Source: Musa acuminata AAA Group (Eukaryota > Streptophyta > Magnoliopsida > Zingiberales > Musaceae). Taken from it: DNA of 64,000 bases. A program made the translations under genes and the position numbers. Shown here one piece after another: positions 9,930 through 21,586 of this stretch (positions within the stretch are counted from its first letter, which is position 1; every line of letters begins with the position of its first letter). The notes below the pieces were generated by a model. It saw only the letters and a list, made by a program, of their open reading frames with translations, was not told the DNA's origin and did no database searches. The stretch lies in the NCBI RefSeq assembly GCF_036884655.1, contig NC_088348.1, positions 20,716,501-20,780,500 on the forward strand, written 5' to 3'.

Positions 9930-10190
9930 AGTATATGCCTCCAAATCTATGATATTAAGATCTCTCTTTTGTTGTTAGGTTAAAGGCATATATAGGATGA
10001 GAGAAGTGATAGTTGAAAGGGTTGGTGGATTGGTAGATGTAGGCTGTGGTTTAGGCTTGTTTTGTGGCTATTTTTGGTGTAGTTAGAGGGTGTGGTTTGG
10101 TGGAGTTTTAGGGCTGTGGATGAAAGTTTTAGATCTATGGTAGATGGCAGCAAAGGTTTGATAGAAATCAGTGAAGGTTTGATAGAAATG
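9930..10190 (-). other. Probable 5' leader of the gypsy fragment
   Basis: This is about 260 bases of pyrimidine-rich (minus strand) sequence upstream of the gypsy gag ATG with no coding features. It ends abruptly at about 10190, where the second, oppositely oriented gypsy copy begins. Confidence 0.45.
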
Positions 10191-10723
10191 CTCTTCCAGT
10201 AGTAGATGAATTGTTGGATGAAAGGGAGCATGAATCTTTACAAAGCTGAACCTTCAATCCGGGTATCATCAAATACGAGTGTGCGAAGAAGACATACCGA
10301 ATACCACCTTTCAAATACACAATGGCCACTACGAATTTTTGCTTTCTTTAATAGAAGGTGGAATATCTTGGGCATATCATACCGGAAGGTGTGGCAGTGG
10401 ACCCCTCCATAATTGAAGCAATGCAGAACTAGCTGACCCCGAGGAACATAAAATTGCTACATGGCTTTCTGGGTTTAATAGGCTACTACTGCAAGTTCGT
10501 GAAAAAGTATGAAAAGATCAGTGCACCATTTACTTCTTTGCTAAAAAAATATGCTTTCCAATGGTCGTACAAAGCCACCACTGCCTTCGACGAACTTAAA
10601 GCTGCAATGACGACAACACCCGACTTTAGTAAGACTTTTGTTATTGAAGCTGATGCCTCCGGAGTCGGAATTGGTACTGTACTAATGTAAGATGGCTGCC
10701 CCCTCACTTATACTAGTAAGGCG
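10191..10723 (+). pseudogene. pol: Ty3/gypsy RT end and RNase H start, plus strand
   Basis: This is a second gypsy fragment facing the first. The stretch 10192-10573 is the inverted equivalent of 8105-7732. The readable part (10454-10690) gives the RT connection and RNase H entry: FLGLIGYYCKFVKKY, then ISAPFTSLLKK, FQWSY, AFDELKAAM, and the RNase H start FVIEADASGVGIGTVL. The next codon is TAA where CAA (Gln) is expected. Copia-1 then interrupts the frame at 10723, and the RNase H domain resumes at 19636. Confidence 0.85.
10719..10723 (+). repeat. Target-site duplication AGGCG, left copy (Copia-1)
   Basis: AGGCG flanks Copia-1 here and again at 19636-19640. It fits a five-base staggered cut by copia integrase. 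Confidence 0.95.
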
Positions 10724-11544
10724 TGTTAGGATCAAGAGCACTAAGAGGGGGGGTGAATTAGTGCAGCGGAAATTTTTCAGCGATTAAAACGAAAGCTGCG
10801 TTCGTTCGATAAAAACGATTTCGATGTGAAAGCTGATTCTAAGATTACTTTAACTTAAGATTAAGCGAGATGACGTTAAAGTAGATCTATGAAGGCAGTT
10901 TGCAGTTTATGATGGAAAGAAGAATACAAGCGCAAACTAAAATGCGACGTTCGTACGATAAAAGCCGATTTACGTCTAAACGCAGATTTAGAAAGTTCTG
11001 AACTTAGAAACTTATTTGTAAGATCGCAGAAGGTAGTAAATAGTTATGATTGAAATCAAAACGTAAACGTAAACGTAAACTGAAATATGATGATCGTACG
11101 AAAAAGCCGATTTACGTCTAAACGCATATTCAAAAAATTCTGAACTTAGAAACTCGTTCGTAAAATCGCAGAAGGCAGTAAGCTATTAAGAAGTTTGCAG
11201 TGAAGGTAAAATGCTCAAAGGAAATGCAAACCGAGATTTAGAGTGGTTTGGTCAATCTTGACCTACTCCACTTTTGGCTTCCTCCACCGACGAGGTCACC
11301 GACGTCAACTAGAGGCCTTCCTTCAATAGGCGAAGGCCAACCACCCTTTTACAGATTCACTCCTTTTGACGGGCTTAGGAGACAACCCTTATAGAAGTTT
11401 TCTCTCCTCTCTTTATAACTCAAACTTTGAAGAACAAAAGGAGGAGAACTTTTGGTCTTTACAACAGTTTTGAGCTCTAAGAATCACAGAAAGATATCAA
11501 GATTTCGAGTGTAAGTTCTTCCTTTCAGTGCTGAATGGGTGGGG

Positions 11545-11552
11545 TATTTATA
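11545..11552 (-). promoter_or_regulatory. TATA box, Copia-1 3' LTR
   Basis: The minus strand reads TATAAATA within GGCCTATAAATACCCCACC. Confidence 0.7.
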
Positions 11553-11608
11553 GGCCCCAACCCAGTTCAAATTTGGAGCTCAAAACTGTCCATTCCCGGA
11601 ATTCCGGG

Positions 11609-11960
11609 ATCAGGCGGTTGCACCTCCTGACTAGGGCGGTTGCACCGCCTGGCAGAGCTCAAAGACTGAGCCTCTGGGCGGTGCCACCTCTGTTAGGGGT
11701 GGTTGCACCTCTCTGCCAGAGCTCGAAGACCGAGCTCAGGCGGTTGCACCTCCTGACTGGGGCGGTTGCACCGCCTGGCAGAGCCCGAAACTTGAGCTCA
11801 GGCGGTGCCACCTCTTGTCAGGAGAGGTTGCACCGCCTAGTCTCGCTCAGAGACTGAGCCCAGGCGGTTGCACCTCCTGACTGGGGTGGTTGCACCGCCC
11901 AGTCTCCCTGGGAGACTTAGCCCAGGCGGTGCTACCTCCTGGCTTGGGCAGTTGCACCTC
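11609..11960 (-). repeat. Dyad array GGCGGTTGCACCGCC, Copia-1 3' LTR
   Basis: About a dozen degenerate units lie here. This copy has one more half-unit block (around 11745-11775) than the 5' LTR of the same element. Confidence 0.85.
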
Positions 11961-12486
11961 CCACAGCAACCAAGGTCCGAATGGGTTGATCCATTCGGCC
12001 CAATTTGGGTTTTTCAGGGGCCCAATTGCCCCAAGATTAAGCTAATGGGATCACCTCCCATTTTCAACTTAATCATTCGTGCTAACTACGATAAATCCTA
12101 AGACAATTTATGCAGCTTGCTCCGGTGTGTCAATCGCTTCATCCGGCGAGTTTCCGGCAAACTTCCGTCGATCATCCGATGAACCCTCGGTGATGCTCCT
12201 GCGGACTTCCAGCAAAATCCTGGACTTGCGACGATCCACTTGGCAAGTTCCAACGAGCTTCTTTGGCAAGCTTCTGGACTTCTCGAATTTGTTCCCGCAG
12301 AACCTCCGACGACTGTCCGAACTTCCGTCGAGCTCTCGAACTCCCAACGTGATCATTGTCATGACTCCGGCGCAACTCCTGCTGCATGTCTTACTTTCAT
12401 CGTAGTTAATCCTGCACACTTATCTCAACACATAGATTAGACAACAAATGACAATTGACTTCATCATCAAAATCCGAGATTCAACA

Positions 12487-12500
12487 ATCTCCCCCTTTTT
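12487..12500 (-). promoter_or_regulatory. Polypurine tract of Copia-1
   Basis: The minus strand reads CAAAAAGGGGGAGAT directly before the 3' LTR. Confidence 0.85.
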
Positions 12501-13268
12501 GATGATGACAATCAATTGATAATGGAGTTAACCTTAACTCCCCCTATCTATATGCCATACTTGAGATAAGTCATTCTTGAATTTAAAACCTTATAAATTC
12601 AAGAGACATATTCCCATCATGATTCCTATCATGATGTATCTCTTTGAAGATGATGTCAAGGCTTGACATTCATTTTCAAATTTTACATTACAAGTTTGAA
12701 TGATGGTAATAGTAGCAATTCATCATATTGTAAGATATCAATATGTAAAGCTGTGAAGTAAGATTTTGATATCATTACATGATGCACACATTTCTTATAT
12801 TTTAGCAAGTGTTGCATTTCTATATATGGCATCTTTTCATATATCTCTTGATGATGCAGGCATGGCATAATCATAGCATTAGTGTTTATAGCTTTAAATC
12901 AATTCATATATTTCTCCCCCTTTGTCATCAACAAAAAGCATGGTAGATGTGATACCAGGAGAACAATATAAGCAAGTTATCAAGCATATAAAGGAAGACA
13001 TGATAAGTATAATGCTTTGAATACTTCATCTCCTTGTATGTTATAATTCTTTGTGCATGAAGGAGGAAAGTCATTTTATCAAATCCATTTCGAAAAAAAT
13101 ATTTTTCATAAGAGTGTGTTTGATTTTTGTCATTCCAGCTGTTAAGCGAGTCCGAAAATGAGATGAATTCTTTCATGCATTCGGACAAGATTATGCTACA
13201 AAAACCAAAACATTTCAACACATGGCAATCAAGTGATTTGATCATTCAATAAAGTCTGAAAAGTAATT
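12501..13268 (-). other. 3' noncoding region of Copia-1
   Basis: AT-rich and without an open frame of note. It contains one hairpin/PPT-like motif at 12911-12939 (plus strand TTTCTCCCCCTTTGTCATCA). No envelope-like ORF is present, although some SIRE elements carry one in this position. Confidence 0.7.
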
Positions 13269-16268
13269 TTAAGTATTCGGACACATCAACATTCCTAATT
13301 CTCTTCTTATAAAATCAAATTGTTCTTCACTTAGAGGTTTTGTAAAAATATCGGCTAGTTGATGTTTAGTATCAATGAACTCTATAATTACATCATGATT
13401 AGCAACATGATCTCATATAAAATGATGTCTAATATCAATATGTTTTGTTCTTGAGTGTTGTATAGGATTCTTTGTTAAGCATATTGCACTTGTGTAATCA
13501 CATTTAATGGGAATATTTTTAAGATGAACTTTATAATCTTCTAAGGTATTTTTCATCTATACAACTTGTGCACAGCATGCACTTGCTGCAATATATTCAG
13601 CTTCGGTTGTCGATAGTGCAACCGAGTTTTGTTTCTTAGATGACCAGGAAACAAGGGCATGTCCTAAGAATTGACATGTTCCTGATGTGTTTTTGCTATC
13701 TAATCTATAGCTAGCAAAGTCCGCATCAGCATAAGCAATTAACTCAAGATTCTTTGATTTTGGGTACCAAAATCCTAGATTTGTGGTACCATTAAGATAT
13801 CTGAGTATTCTTTTAACTGCTTTAAGATGAGATATCTTAGGGTTTGATTGAAATCTAGCACAAAGTCTTACACTGAACATGATGTCTGGTCTTGTTGCAG
13901 TGAGGTAAAGTAAACTTTCTATCATACCCCTATAAGTTTTTTGATCGAAGCTTTCTCCACTTTCATCAATTTCTAACTTAGTGGAGGTGCTCATAGGAGT
14001 GTTAATAGCTTTTAAGTTATTCATATTAAACTTCTTTAGTAAATTCATAGCATATTTAGGTTGACTAATAAAGATGCCATTGCTTAGTTGTTTGATTTGT
14101 AAACCTAAGAAGAATGTTAACTCTCCCATTAAACTCATTTCGAATTCAAGACTCATAGTTTTAGCAAAAGATTCACAGAGATATTTATTCGTAGAACCAA
14201 AGATAATATCATCAACATAAATTTGAACAATGAGAAAATTATTTTCAAAGTTCTTGATGAATAATGTAGTATCAACCTTGCCTTTTATGAAATTATTTTC
14301 AATATGAAAAGAACTAAGTCTCTTATACCAAGCTCTTGGAGCTTGTTTTAAACCATAGAGAGCTTTAGTTAATCTAAACACATGATTAGGGAGACTATTA
14401 TTTTCAAATTCAGGAGGATGTTCAACATAGACTTCTTCGGAAATAAAGCCATTAAGAAAAGCGCTTTTAAAATCCATTTAAAACAACTTAAAATTATTAC
14501 TACTAGCGTAGGCAAGGAGCATCCTTATGGCTTCTAATCGAGCCACAGGAGCGAAGGTTTCTTCGTAATCGATACCTTCTTCTTGGTTGAAACCTTTGGC
14601 CACTAATCTAGCCTTGTTTCTAATAACTAAATGGTCATTTGGCCTAGGAACAAGCGTCCACACCTCATTTCTCTCAAATTGATTCAATTCATCTTGCATT
14701 GCGATAATCCATGAATCATCTTTCATGGCTTCATCAACACATTTGGGTTCAATTTGGGAGAGAAAAGCGGCGTTGGCGCAAAAATGTTTAAGAGAAGATC
14801 GTGTTTAAACCCCCTTTGATGTGTCTCCTAAGATTAGCTCCTTAGGATGAGCATCTACATACTTCCAATCCTTGGGTAAGGAAATATGGGAAGTGGATGC
14901 ATCCAAGTTGCTAGTTGGAGACGGGGTTTCATTTAAGTTCAAAGAATCAAAATTAACATCATCATCAAGATCATTTTTCCTAATTTCGGAAATCTCATTG
15001 AAAACAACATGAATGGATTCTTCAATAATTAAAGTTCTTTTATTGAAGATATAAAAAGCTTTAGAAACCGAAGAATAACCAAGAAAGATTTCTTCATCGG
15101 ATTTAGCATCAAATTTTCCTAAGTTATCCTTTTCATTCAAGATAAAACACTTACACCCAAAGACTTTAAAATATGAAACATTGGGTTTTTTGTTATTCCA
15201 TAACTCATAAGGAGTTTTGGTGAGTAAGGGTCTTACTAGAACTCTATTCAAAATATAGCATGCAGTGTTTATGGCTTCGGCCCAAAAGTATTTGGGTAGG
15301 CTATGTTCATTCAACATGGTTCTTGCCATTTCTTGTAAATTTCGATTTTTTCTTTCTACTACCCCATTTTGTTGAGGATTTCTTGGAGTAGAGAAATTAT
15401 GGTTGTATCCATTGAGTTCATAGAATTCTTAGAAATCATGGTTTTGAAATTCTCCACCATGATCACTTCTAATTGACGAAATCATAGAACCCTTCTCATT
15501 TTGAACAAGTTTACAAAACTTGGTAAAATATCTATAGCATTCATTTTTCTGTTTTAAGAAGTAGGTCCATGTATATCTACTATAGTTATCAACAATGACA
15601 AAGGCGTATTTGCTACCTCCTAGACTCGATGTAGAGATTGGTCCGAACAAGTCCATATGGATCAATTGTAAGGGCCTAGAGGTGTTTATTTGATTCTTAG
15701 TTTTGAAACTACCCTTAATTTGTTTACCTAATTGGCAAGCATCACATACATTATCTTTGATGAACTTGATATGAGGAATTCCTCTTACAAATTCTTTAGA
15801 TGATATTTGAGTGATTTGTTTCATGCTAGCATGACCTAATCTTCTATGCCATAGCCAAGCATCCTCATTCAAAACCGAAAAACACATTTCATTACACAAA
15901 TCATTGATGTCAATAGTGTATACGTTATTTTGTTTTAATGCAATCATAGACATATTTTTATGTGGTTTTTCAATGATACAAGCATTAGATTCGAATTTGA
16001 CAGTGTATCCTTTATCACATAATTGACTAATGCTCAAGAGGTTATGTTTTAAACCATCAACTAACAAAACATCTTCAATAAAGAAGTTGGATTTGTTACC
16101 TATGGTTCCTTTGCCAATGATTTTACCCTTGTTGTTGTCTCCGAAGGTGACATAGCCTTCGTCTATGCTAGTGAGCTTAGAGAATTGAGATGGATCTCCG
16201 GTCATATGCCTTAAGCATCCACTATCAAGGTACCATCTCTTGCTCCTAGCTTGCGATGGTGTGGGTTT
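13269..16268 (-). pseudogene. pol: Copia-1 pol: protease, integrase, RT, RNase H (broken)
   Basis: Read on the minus strand from just after the TAG at 16269-16271. The protease active-site motif YLDSGC lies near 16240-16215. A GAG-pre-integrase domain (LWHRRLGHASM) follows near 15860, then the integrase core with its first Asp in LIHMDLFGP, the second in SDHGGEF and the Glu in NGVVERKNR. RT and RNase H form an open 306-codon stretch (14477-13557) with YVDD at 14208-14219 and ALSTTEAEYIAAS. The C-terminus ends GMLMCPNT then TAA at 13269-13271. Breaks include CAA-to-TAA at about 15427, 14806 and 14477, TGG-to-TAG at about 13556 and CGA-to-TGA near 13415. About 17 codons are missing before RNKARLV in the RT (near 14615). 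Confidence 0.92.
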
Positions 16269-17848
16269 CTACAAGAAAGGATGATTTTTAGGTACCCATT
16301 TGCTTTTGGGTGCCTCAAAGATAGATCTACATTGTCTATCATGTTGCATAGAATTTATCATGGTTCCTTTAGGAACCCAAATCAATTTGTTTGGACTAAT
16401 TTTCTTGAATGGACAATAGTGCATATTGTGTCCAAGTTTGCTACAAAAGTTGCATTTGGTTTGGTGTTGAACATGTAAGATGGGGCCTTTTATGAAGGTG
16501 GTTGGATTTTGGTGAGAACTTCTCACAAATCCAATTCCACTCCTTTTTGTAACGTGACCCTTGTTTGCAAGGATCATGTTTAATGACTTGCTACCAACTT
16601 CGAATTTCTTCAAGGTGTCTTTAAGTAGCAAGTTTTCTTTTTGGAGAGTTTTTAGATCATGGCATTTGATGCATGGATCTAAACTATCATGATATTCAGT
16701 TTTTAACTTATCAAAATCACAAGACTATCATGCTCCTTTTTTAGCAATTTATATTTTCTATTGATAATCTTGCATTCATCAAATAAGTCATGGAAGGCAT
16801 TTAATAATTCATCGAAAGATAAATCTGCATCTAATAAATTTGTTACCTCCTCTCCAATGGCCATTAAGGCATAATGAGCAACTTGCTCGGTGTTGGACTC
16901 CTCTTCTTCGGACGCGCTCGAATCATCCCATGTTGCTTTGAACGCCTTCTTCTTTGTTGTTCTCTTTTTGGCTTAGGGACAATCACTCTTGTAGTGTCCC
17001 GGCTTTTTGCACTCATAGCAAATAACTTGGTCCTTCTTGGGTTCAAGTTTATTTTTAGTGTCATTCTTAATCTTGTTTCTTTTAATGAATTTTTTAAATT
17101 TTCTTGTTAGAAGTGCCAAGTCATCGTCACAGTCCTCATCACTTGAGTTTTCTTTCAAGTGGTCTTCCAAAGTTCTAAGTGTCATATCCTTCCTGTTCTT
17201 TAGAAGGATGTCTTCTTGCTCTTCATGAGCCTTGCAAGTCATCTCGTAGGTCATTAATGACCCAATTAGTTCTTCAAGAGGGAAGTTGTTTAGATCTTTT
17301 ACCTCTTGAATAGCAGTGACTTTAGGATCCCAACTCTTAGGAAGGGATCTTAGAATCTTATTTACGAGCTCAAAATCCGAAAAACTTTTTTCGAGTCCTT
17401 TTAGACCATTGACGACATCCGTGAAACGGATAAACATGTCGCCAATAGTCTCACTCGGTTTCATCCGAAAAAGTTCGAAATAGTGTAACAAAAGATTGAT
17501 TTTTGACTCTTTCACTCTACTTGTGCCTTCATGAGTCACTTCGAGTGTGTGCCAAATATCAAATGCGGTTTCACAAATCGAAATACGATTAAACTCGTTT
17601 TTATCAAGTGCACAAAATAAGGCATTCAGAGCCTTTGCATTAAGAGCGAAAGCCTTCTTCTCCAAATCATTCCAATTGATCATTGGAAGAGAAGACTTCG
17701 AAAAACCATTCTCGACAAGATTCCAAAGTTCAAAGTCCATAGAAATAAGAAAGATCCTCATTCGGGTCTTCCAATAGGTGTAGTCCGTCCCATTAAACAT
17801 GGGTGGACGTGTAATAGAATGGCCCTCTTGGTTTTCGGCGTAAGCCAT
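16269..17848 (-). pseudogene. gag: Copia-1 gag (broken)
   Basis: The start ATG at 17846-17848 gives MAYAENQEGHSITRPP, 35 bases downstream of the primer-binding site. The first 291 codons are open and contain the capsid-like region and the first zinc knuckle CYECKKPGHYKSDCP, where the next codon CAA has become TAA. Homology continues through WDDSSASEEEESN and MAIGEEVTNL with a frame change near 16730. It then passes the second knuckle CNFCSKLGHNMHYCP and ends at NHPFL followed by TAG (16269-16271). The total of about 1.58 kb equals that of Copia-5 gag. The terminal TAG is shared by four copies and probably belongs to the family's normal gene layout. Confidence 0.92.
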
Positions 17849-17883
17849 CTCTCTTGGGTTTTAATCCATTGGAGAGTTAACCG

Positions 17884-17898
17884 AGCTCTGATACCAAT
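17884..17898 (-). promoter_or_regulatory. Primer-binding site of Copia-1
   Basis: The minus strand reads TTGGTATCAGAGC right after the 5' LTR, complementary to the 3' end of plant initiator Met-tRNA. Confidence 0.9.
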
Positions 17899-18715
17899 TG
17901 TTAGGATCAAGAGCACTAAGAGGGGCGGGTGAATTAGTGCAGCGGAAATTTTTCAGCGATTAAAACGAAAGCTGCGTTCGTTCGATAAAAACGATTTCGA
18001 TGTGAAAGCCGATTCTAAGATTACTTTAACTTAAGATTAAGCAAGATGACGTTAAAGTAGATCTACGAAGGCAGTTTGCAGTTTATGATGGAAAGCATAA
18101 TACAAGCGAAAACTAAAATGCGACGTTCAAACGATAAAAGTTGATTTACGTCTAAACGCAGATTTAGAAAGTTCTGAACTTAGAAACTTATTCGTAAGAT
18201 CACAGAAGGCAGTAAACAGTTATGATTGAAATCAAAACGTAAACGTAAACTGAAATATGATGATCGTACGAGAAAAGCCAATTTACGTCTAAACGCAGAT
18301 TCGGAATATTCTGAACTTAGAAACTCGTTCGTAAAATCGCAGAAGGCAGTAAGCTATTGAGAAGTTTGCAGTGAAGGTAAAATGCTAAAAGGAAATGCAA
18401 ACCGAGATTTAGAGTGGTTCGGTCAATCTTGACCTACTCCACTTTTGGCTTCCTCCACCGACGAGGTCACCGACGTCAACTAGAGGCCTTCCTTCAATAG
18501 GCGAAGGCCAACCACCCATTTACAGATTCACTCCTTTTGACGGGCTTAGGAGACAACCCTTACAGAAGTTTTCTCTCCTCTCTTTACAACTCAAACTTTG
18601 AAGAACAGAAGGAGGAGAACTTTTGGTCTTTACAACAGTTTTGAGCTCTAAGAATCACAAAAAGATATCAAGATTTCGAGTGTAAGTTCTTCCTTTCGTT
18701 GCTGAATGGGTGGGG

Positions 18716-18723
18716 TATTTATA
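18716..18723 (-). promoter_or_regulatory. TATA box, Copia-1 5' LTR
   Basis: TATAAATA on the minus strand in the conserved GGCC-TATAAATA-CCCC context. As the 5' LTR promoter it would drive the genomic RNA. Confidence 0.75.
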
Positions 18724-18779
18724 GGCCCCAACCCAGTTCAAATTTGGAGCTCAAAACTATCAATTCCCGGAATTCTGGG

Positions 18780-19115
18780 ATCAGGCGGTTGCAACTCCTG
18801 ACTGGGGTGGTTGCACCGCCTAGTAGAGCTTGAAGACTGAGCCTCTGGGCGGTGCCACCTCTGTCAGGGGCGGTTGCACCTCTCTGCCAGAGCTCGAAGA
18901 CCGAGCTCAGGCGGTTGCACCGCCTGGCAGAGCTTGAAACTTGAGCTCAGGTGGTGCCACCTCTTGTCAGGAGAGGTTGCACCGCCCAATCTCGCTCGGA
19001 GACTAAGCCCAGGCGGTTGCACCTCCTGGCTGGGGCGGTTGCACTGCCCAGTCTCCCTGGGAGACTTAGCCCAGGCGGTGCTACCTCCTAGCTTGGGCGG
19101 TTGCACCTCCCACAG
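18780..19115 (-). repeat. Dyad array, Copia-1 5' LTR
   Basis: Same unit as the partner array but one unit shorter. Confidence 0.85.
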
Positions 19116-19635
19116 CAACCGAGGTCCGAATGGGTTGATCCATTCAACCCAATTTCGGTTTTTCAGGGGCCCAATTGCCCCAAGATTAAGCTAATGGGAT
19201 CACCTCCCATTTTTAACTTAATCATTCGTGCTAACTACGATAAATCCTAAGACAATTTTTGCAGCTTGCTCCGGTGCGTCAATCGCTTCTTCCGGCGAGT
19301 TTCCGGCGAACTTCCGTCGATCATCCGATGAACCCTCGGTGATGCTCCTACGGACTTCCGGCAAACTCCTGGACTTGCGACGATCCACTTGGCAAGTTCC
19401 GACGAGCTTCTTTGGCAAGCTTCTGGACTTCTCGGATTTGTTCCCGCAGAACCTCCGACGACTGTCCGAACTTCCGTCGAGCTCTCGAACTCCCAACGTG
19501 ATCATTGTCATGACTCCGACGCAACTCCTGCTGCATGTCTTACTTTCATCGTAGTTAATCCTGCACACTTATCTCAACACATAGATTAGACAACAAATGA
19601 CAATTGACTTCATCATCAAAATCTGAGATTCAACA

Positions 19636-20340
19636 AGGCGTTATCTTCTTCCCATCTTAAAATGAGTATTTACGATAAGGAGATGCTCGTAATTGTGCAT
19701 GCGGCGGCTAAGTGGACTGTACTTGATCGGGTGACGCTTTCAAATCATGACCGACCATAAAAGCCTAAAAAATTTCTTGGAGCGTAAGATATCTTTCCCC
19801 GAGTAACAAAAATGGATAACAAAGCTTCTTGGATATGATTATGAAATAACTTGCAAAAAGGGGAAAGAGAATGTTGTTGTAGATGTGCTTTCACAACTAC
19901 CCGAGCAAGCTGGATTTTTGGTCATTCACTTTCGACTAGCGACTTCCTTAAGGATATTAAGATGGAATGACAGGAAGAAATGGAGACTAGTAAGATCATA
20001 AAAAAAATTAGAAGAAGCACCAAGCTCCATGGCTCATTATAGTTGGGACTCAAAAGAATTACGCTATAAGGGATGCATTGTGCTTCTGTCAAATTCTACT
20101 TGCATCTTCACGAGCAGATTTTAGATAGAGTTATTTCAGATACAGGACACTAAATTGAAAAGGAGTATGGCATATCACCCACAAAATGATGGCTAGACGG
20201 AAACGGTGAATAGGTGCTTGGAGACAGCCCAAAGCCATCCACCAAATATGATCACCTAAGGAGAACTCCCGACCTAATCGAGTGCCATTATTGATCGACG
20301 GATCATAACCTGATGATGATGACCCACTATTGAAGCGCTA
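19636..20340 (+). pseudogene. pol: Ty3/gypsy RNase H and integrase remnant (continuation from 10723)
   Basis: The gypsy RNase H resumes after Copia-1 with the duplicated AGGCG. Translation with frame slips gives SSSHLKMSIYDKEMLVIVHA, TDHKSLKNFLER, KWITKLLGYDYEITCKKGKEN and LSQLPEQ, the normal end of Ty3/gypsy RNase H. A shortened, degenerate stretch follows that keeps an integrase-like MAYHPQNDG and ETVNRCLET near 20165-20225. Most of the integrase is missing. The remnant fades near 20340, where the truncated LTR of gag-only-2 begins. Confidence 0.8.
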
Positions 20341-20661
20341 ATATATAACCTATGCTGGGCATTACCACCGCCCAGTCTGGCAGTACCACCGCCTGACATA
20401 GTCTCGGAGACTATGCTACGACGGTGCCACCTGTTAGGTCATTATTTGGGCCTTTCACTTGGCCTAATACAATCTATTCATGGGCCTAATTGGCTCCTAA
20501 TTGGGTTGGCCCAATTCCAATCCCAATTATGTGCTAACTACGAAATTTAAGGCATACACTAAGCAAATCCGGTCTGGTTAGTCTAGGTTTCTTCTGATGA
20601 GCTTCGGGCGAACTTCTGATGATCTCTCGATAATATTCTAGTGGACTCCCAACAAGCTTCT
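20341..20661 (-). repeat. gag-only-2 3' LTR, left piece (truncated)
   Basis: It carries degenerate dyads (ACCACCGCC type, about 20365-20435), the GGGCC/CCAATT block and the start of the GAAG/CCGG block. It is continuous in homology with 26062 once block J is removed. Confidence 0.7.
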
Positions 20662-20760
20662 TGTAATATCCCTCACTTTTGAAATTTATTAATAAGGATT
20701 TATTTGTAAATCGGAGGACCTATATATAAATATAGAAATTTCAAGGATTAATCTGTTAAG

Positions 20761-21586
20761 TTACAAAAAAAAAAGAAAAAAAAAGAAGAAAAGTATGACG
20801 GTTCTATCCCACCGCCCCCCGCACATGGGAAACAGAGAGAGAAGCTGTGGGGCATTAGGGAGAAGAAGAGAAGTAGAGAAGAAGGGAAGAAGAAGAAGAG
20901 GGAGAAGAAAGAAAAGAGGAGAGTGGCTGCGACAAGGGCTGCAGCGAGGAGGTGTGGGGCGTTAGGAAGGAGTAGGGAAGAAGAGGAGAAGAAGAGAAGA
21001 AGAAGAAGAGGAAAAAGAGAAGAAAAGAAGAAAAAGGACAAGAGAGGGAAGAGGGAGAGGGGAGAGAGGTGGCAGCAGCTAGGGCTGCAACACCTCTGTT
21101 CCCGCAGGAGGAAACAGAGGAGAGGATGTGTGTGGCATCGGGGAGGAGAAGGGAAGAAGAAGAAAAAGAAGAGAAGAAGAAGAAGAGGGAGAAGAAAGGG
21201 AAGAAGAAGAAAAGAGGAAGGTGGCTACGGCAAGGGCTGCAGCGAGGAGGTGTGAGGCGTCGGGGAGGAGAAGGAAAGAAAAGGAGAAGAACAGAAGGAC
21301 AAGAATAGGGAGAAGAGAAGGAGAAGAAGAGGGAGAAGAGAAGAAAATAAGAAGAAGAAGAAGGAGAAGAGAGGGAAGAGGGAGATGAGAGAGAGGTAGC
21401 TGTAGCAGCTAGGGCTGCAGCACCTCTATTTCCTGTAGGATGTAACAGAGGAGAGGAGGCGCTGTGCATCGAGGAGGAGAAGGGAAGAAGAAGAGAAGCA
21501 GGGAAGAAGTAGAGAAGAAGAGAAGGGAAAGGAGGGGCTATAGCTACGGCTGCAGTGGTGGCAGCTGTAGTAGGAAGAGAAGAAGG
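20761..21586 (+). repeat. Polypurine (GAA/GGA/GAG) tract with an internal ~300-330 bp tandem duplication
   Basis: The plus strand is overwhelmingly A and G. The phrase GACAAGGGCTGCAGCGAGG (near 20930) returns at about 21233 as GGCAAGGGCTGCAGCGAGG. GCAGCTAGGGCTGCAACACC (near 21072) returns near 21400, which marks a tandem duplication. Long open frames here are low-complexity shadows. Confidence 0.85.

Larger units (their letters stand above)
10724..12486 (-). repeat. 3' LTR of Copia-1 (1763 bp)
   Basis: In plus coordinates it starts TGTTAGGATC and ends GAGATTCAACA. It contains the dyad array at about 11609-11960, the TATA box at 11545-11552 (minus) and a CCGGAAG-type block at 12120-12345. A small AACGTAAACGTAAACGTAAAC tandem run lies near 11060. 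Confidence 0.95.
10724..19635 (-). mobile_element. Copia-1: full-length Ty1/copia SIRE-type element, minus strand
   Basis: This is a complete structure of 8912 bp: 3' LTR 10724-12486, PPT 12487-12500, 3' noncoding, pol, gag, primer-binding site 17884-17898 and 5' LTR 17899-19635, with perfect AGGCG target duplications. It landed in a gypsy RNase H gene. The two LTRs look only a few percent different by eye, apart from a 26-base difference in the dyad array, so the insertion is not ancient. Gag and pol carry several nonsense changes and at least one deletion, so the copy is dead. Confidence 0.95.
17899..19635 (-). repeat. 5' LTR of Copia-1 (1737 bp)
   Basis: It shares TGTTAGGATC and GATTCAACA ends with the 3' LTR. 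The TATA box is at 18716-18723 (minus) and the dyad array at about 18780-19115. The 26-base length difference from the partner LTR falls inside the dyad array. Confidence 0.95.

Noticed and set aside
20855..21469. Long open frames on both strands (Ser/Phe/Leu-rich on minus, Lys/Glu/Arg-rich on plus)
   Set aside because: They are translations of a polypurine tract. Any frame stays open and there is no domain, start context or codon pattern.
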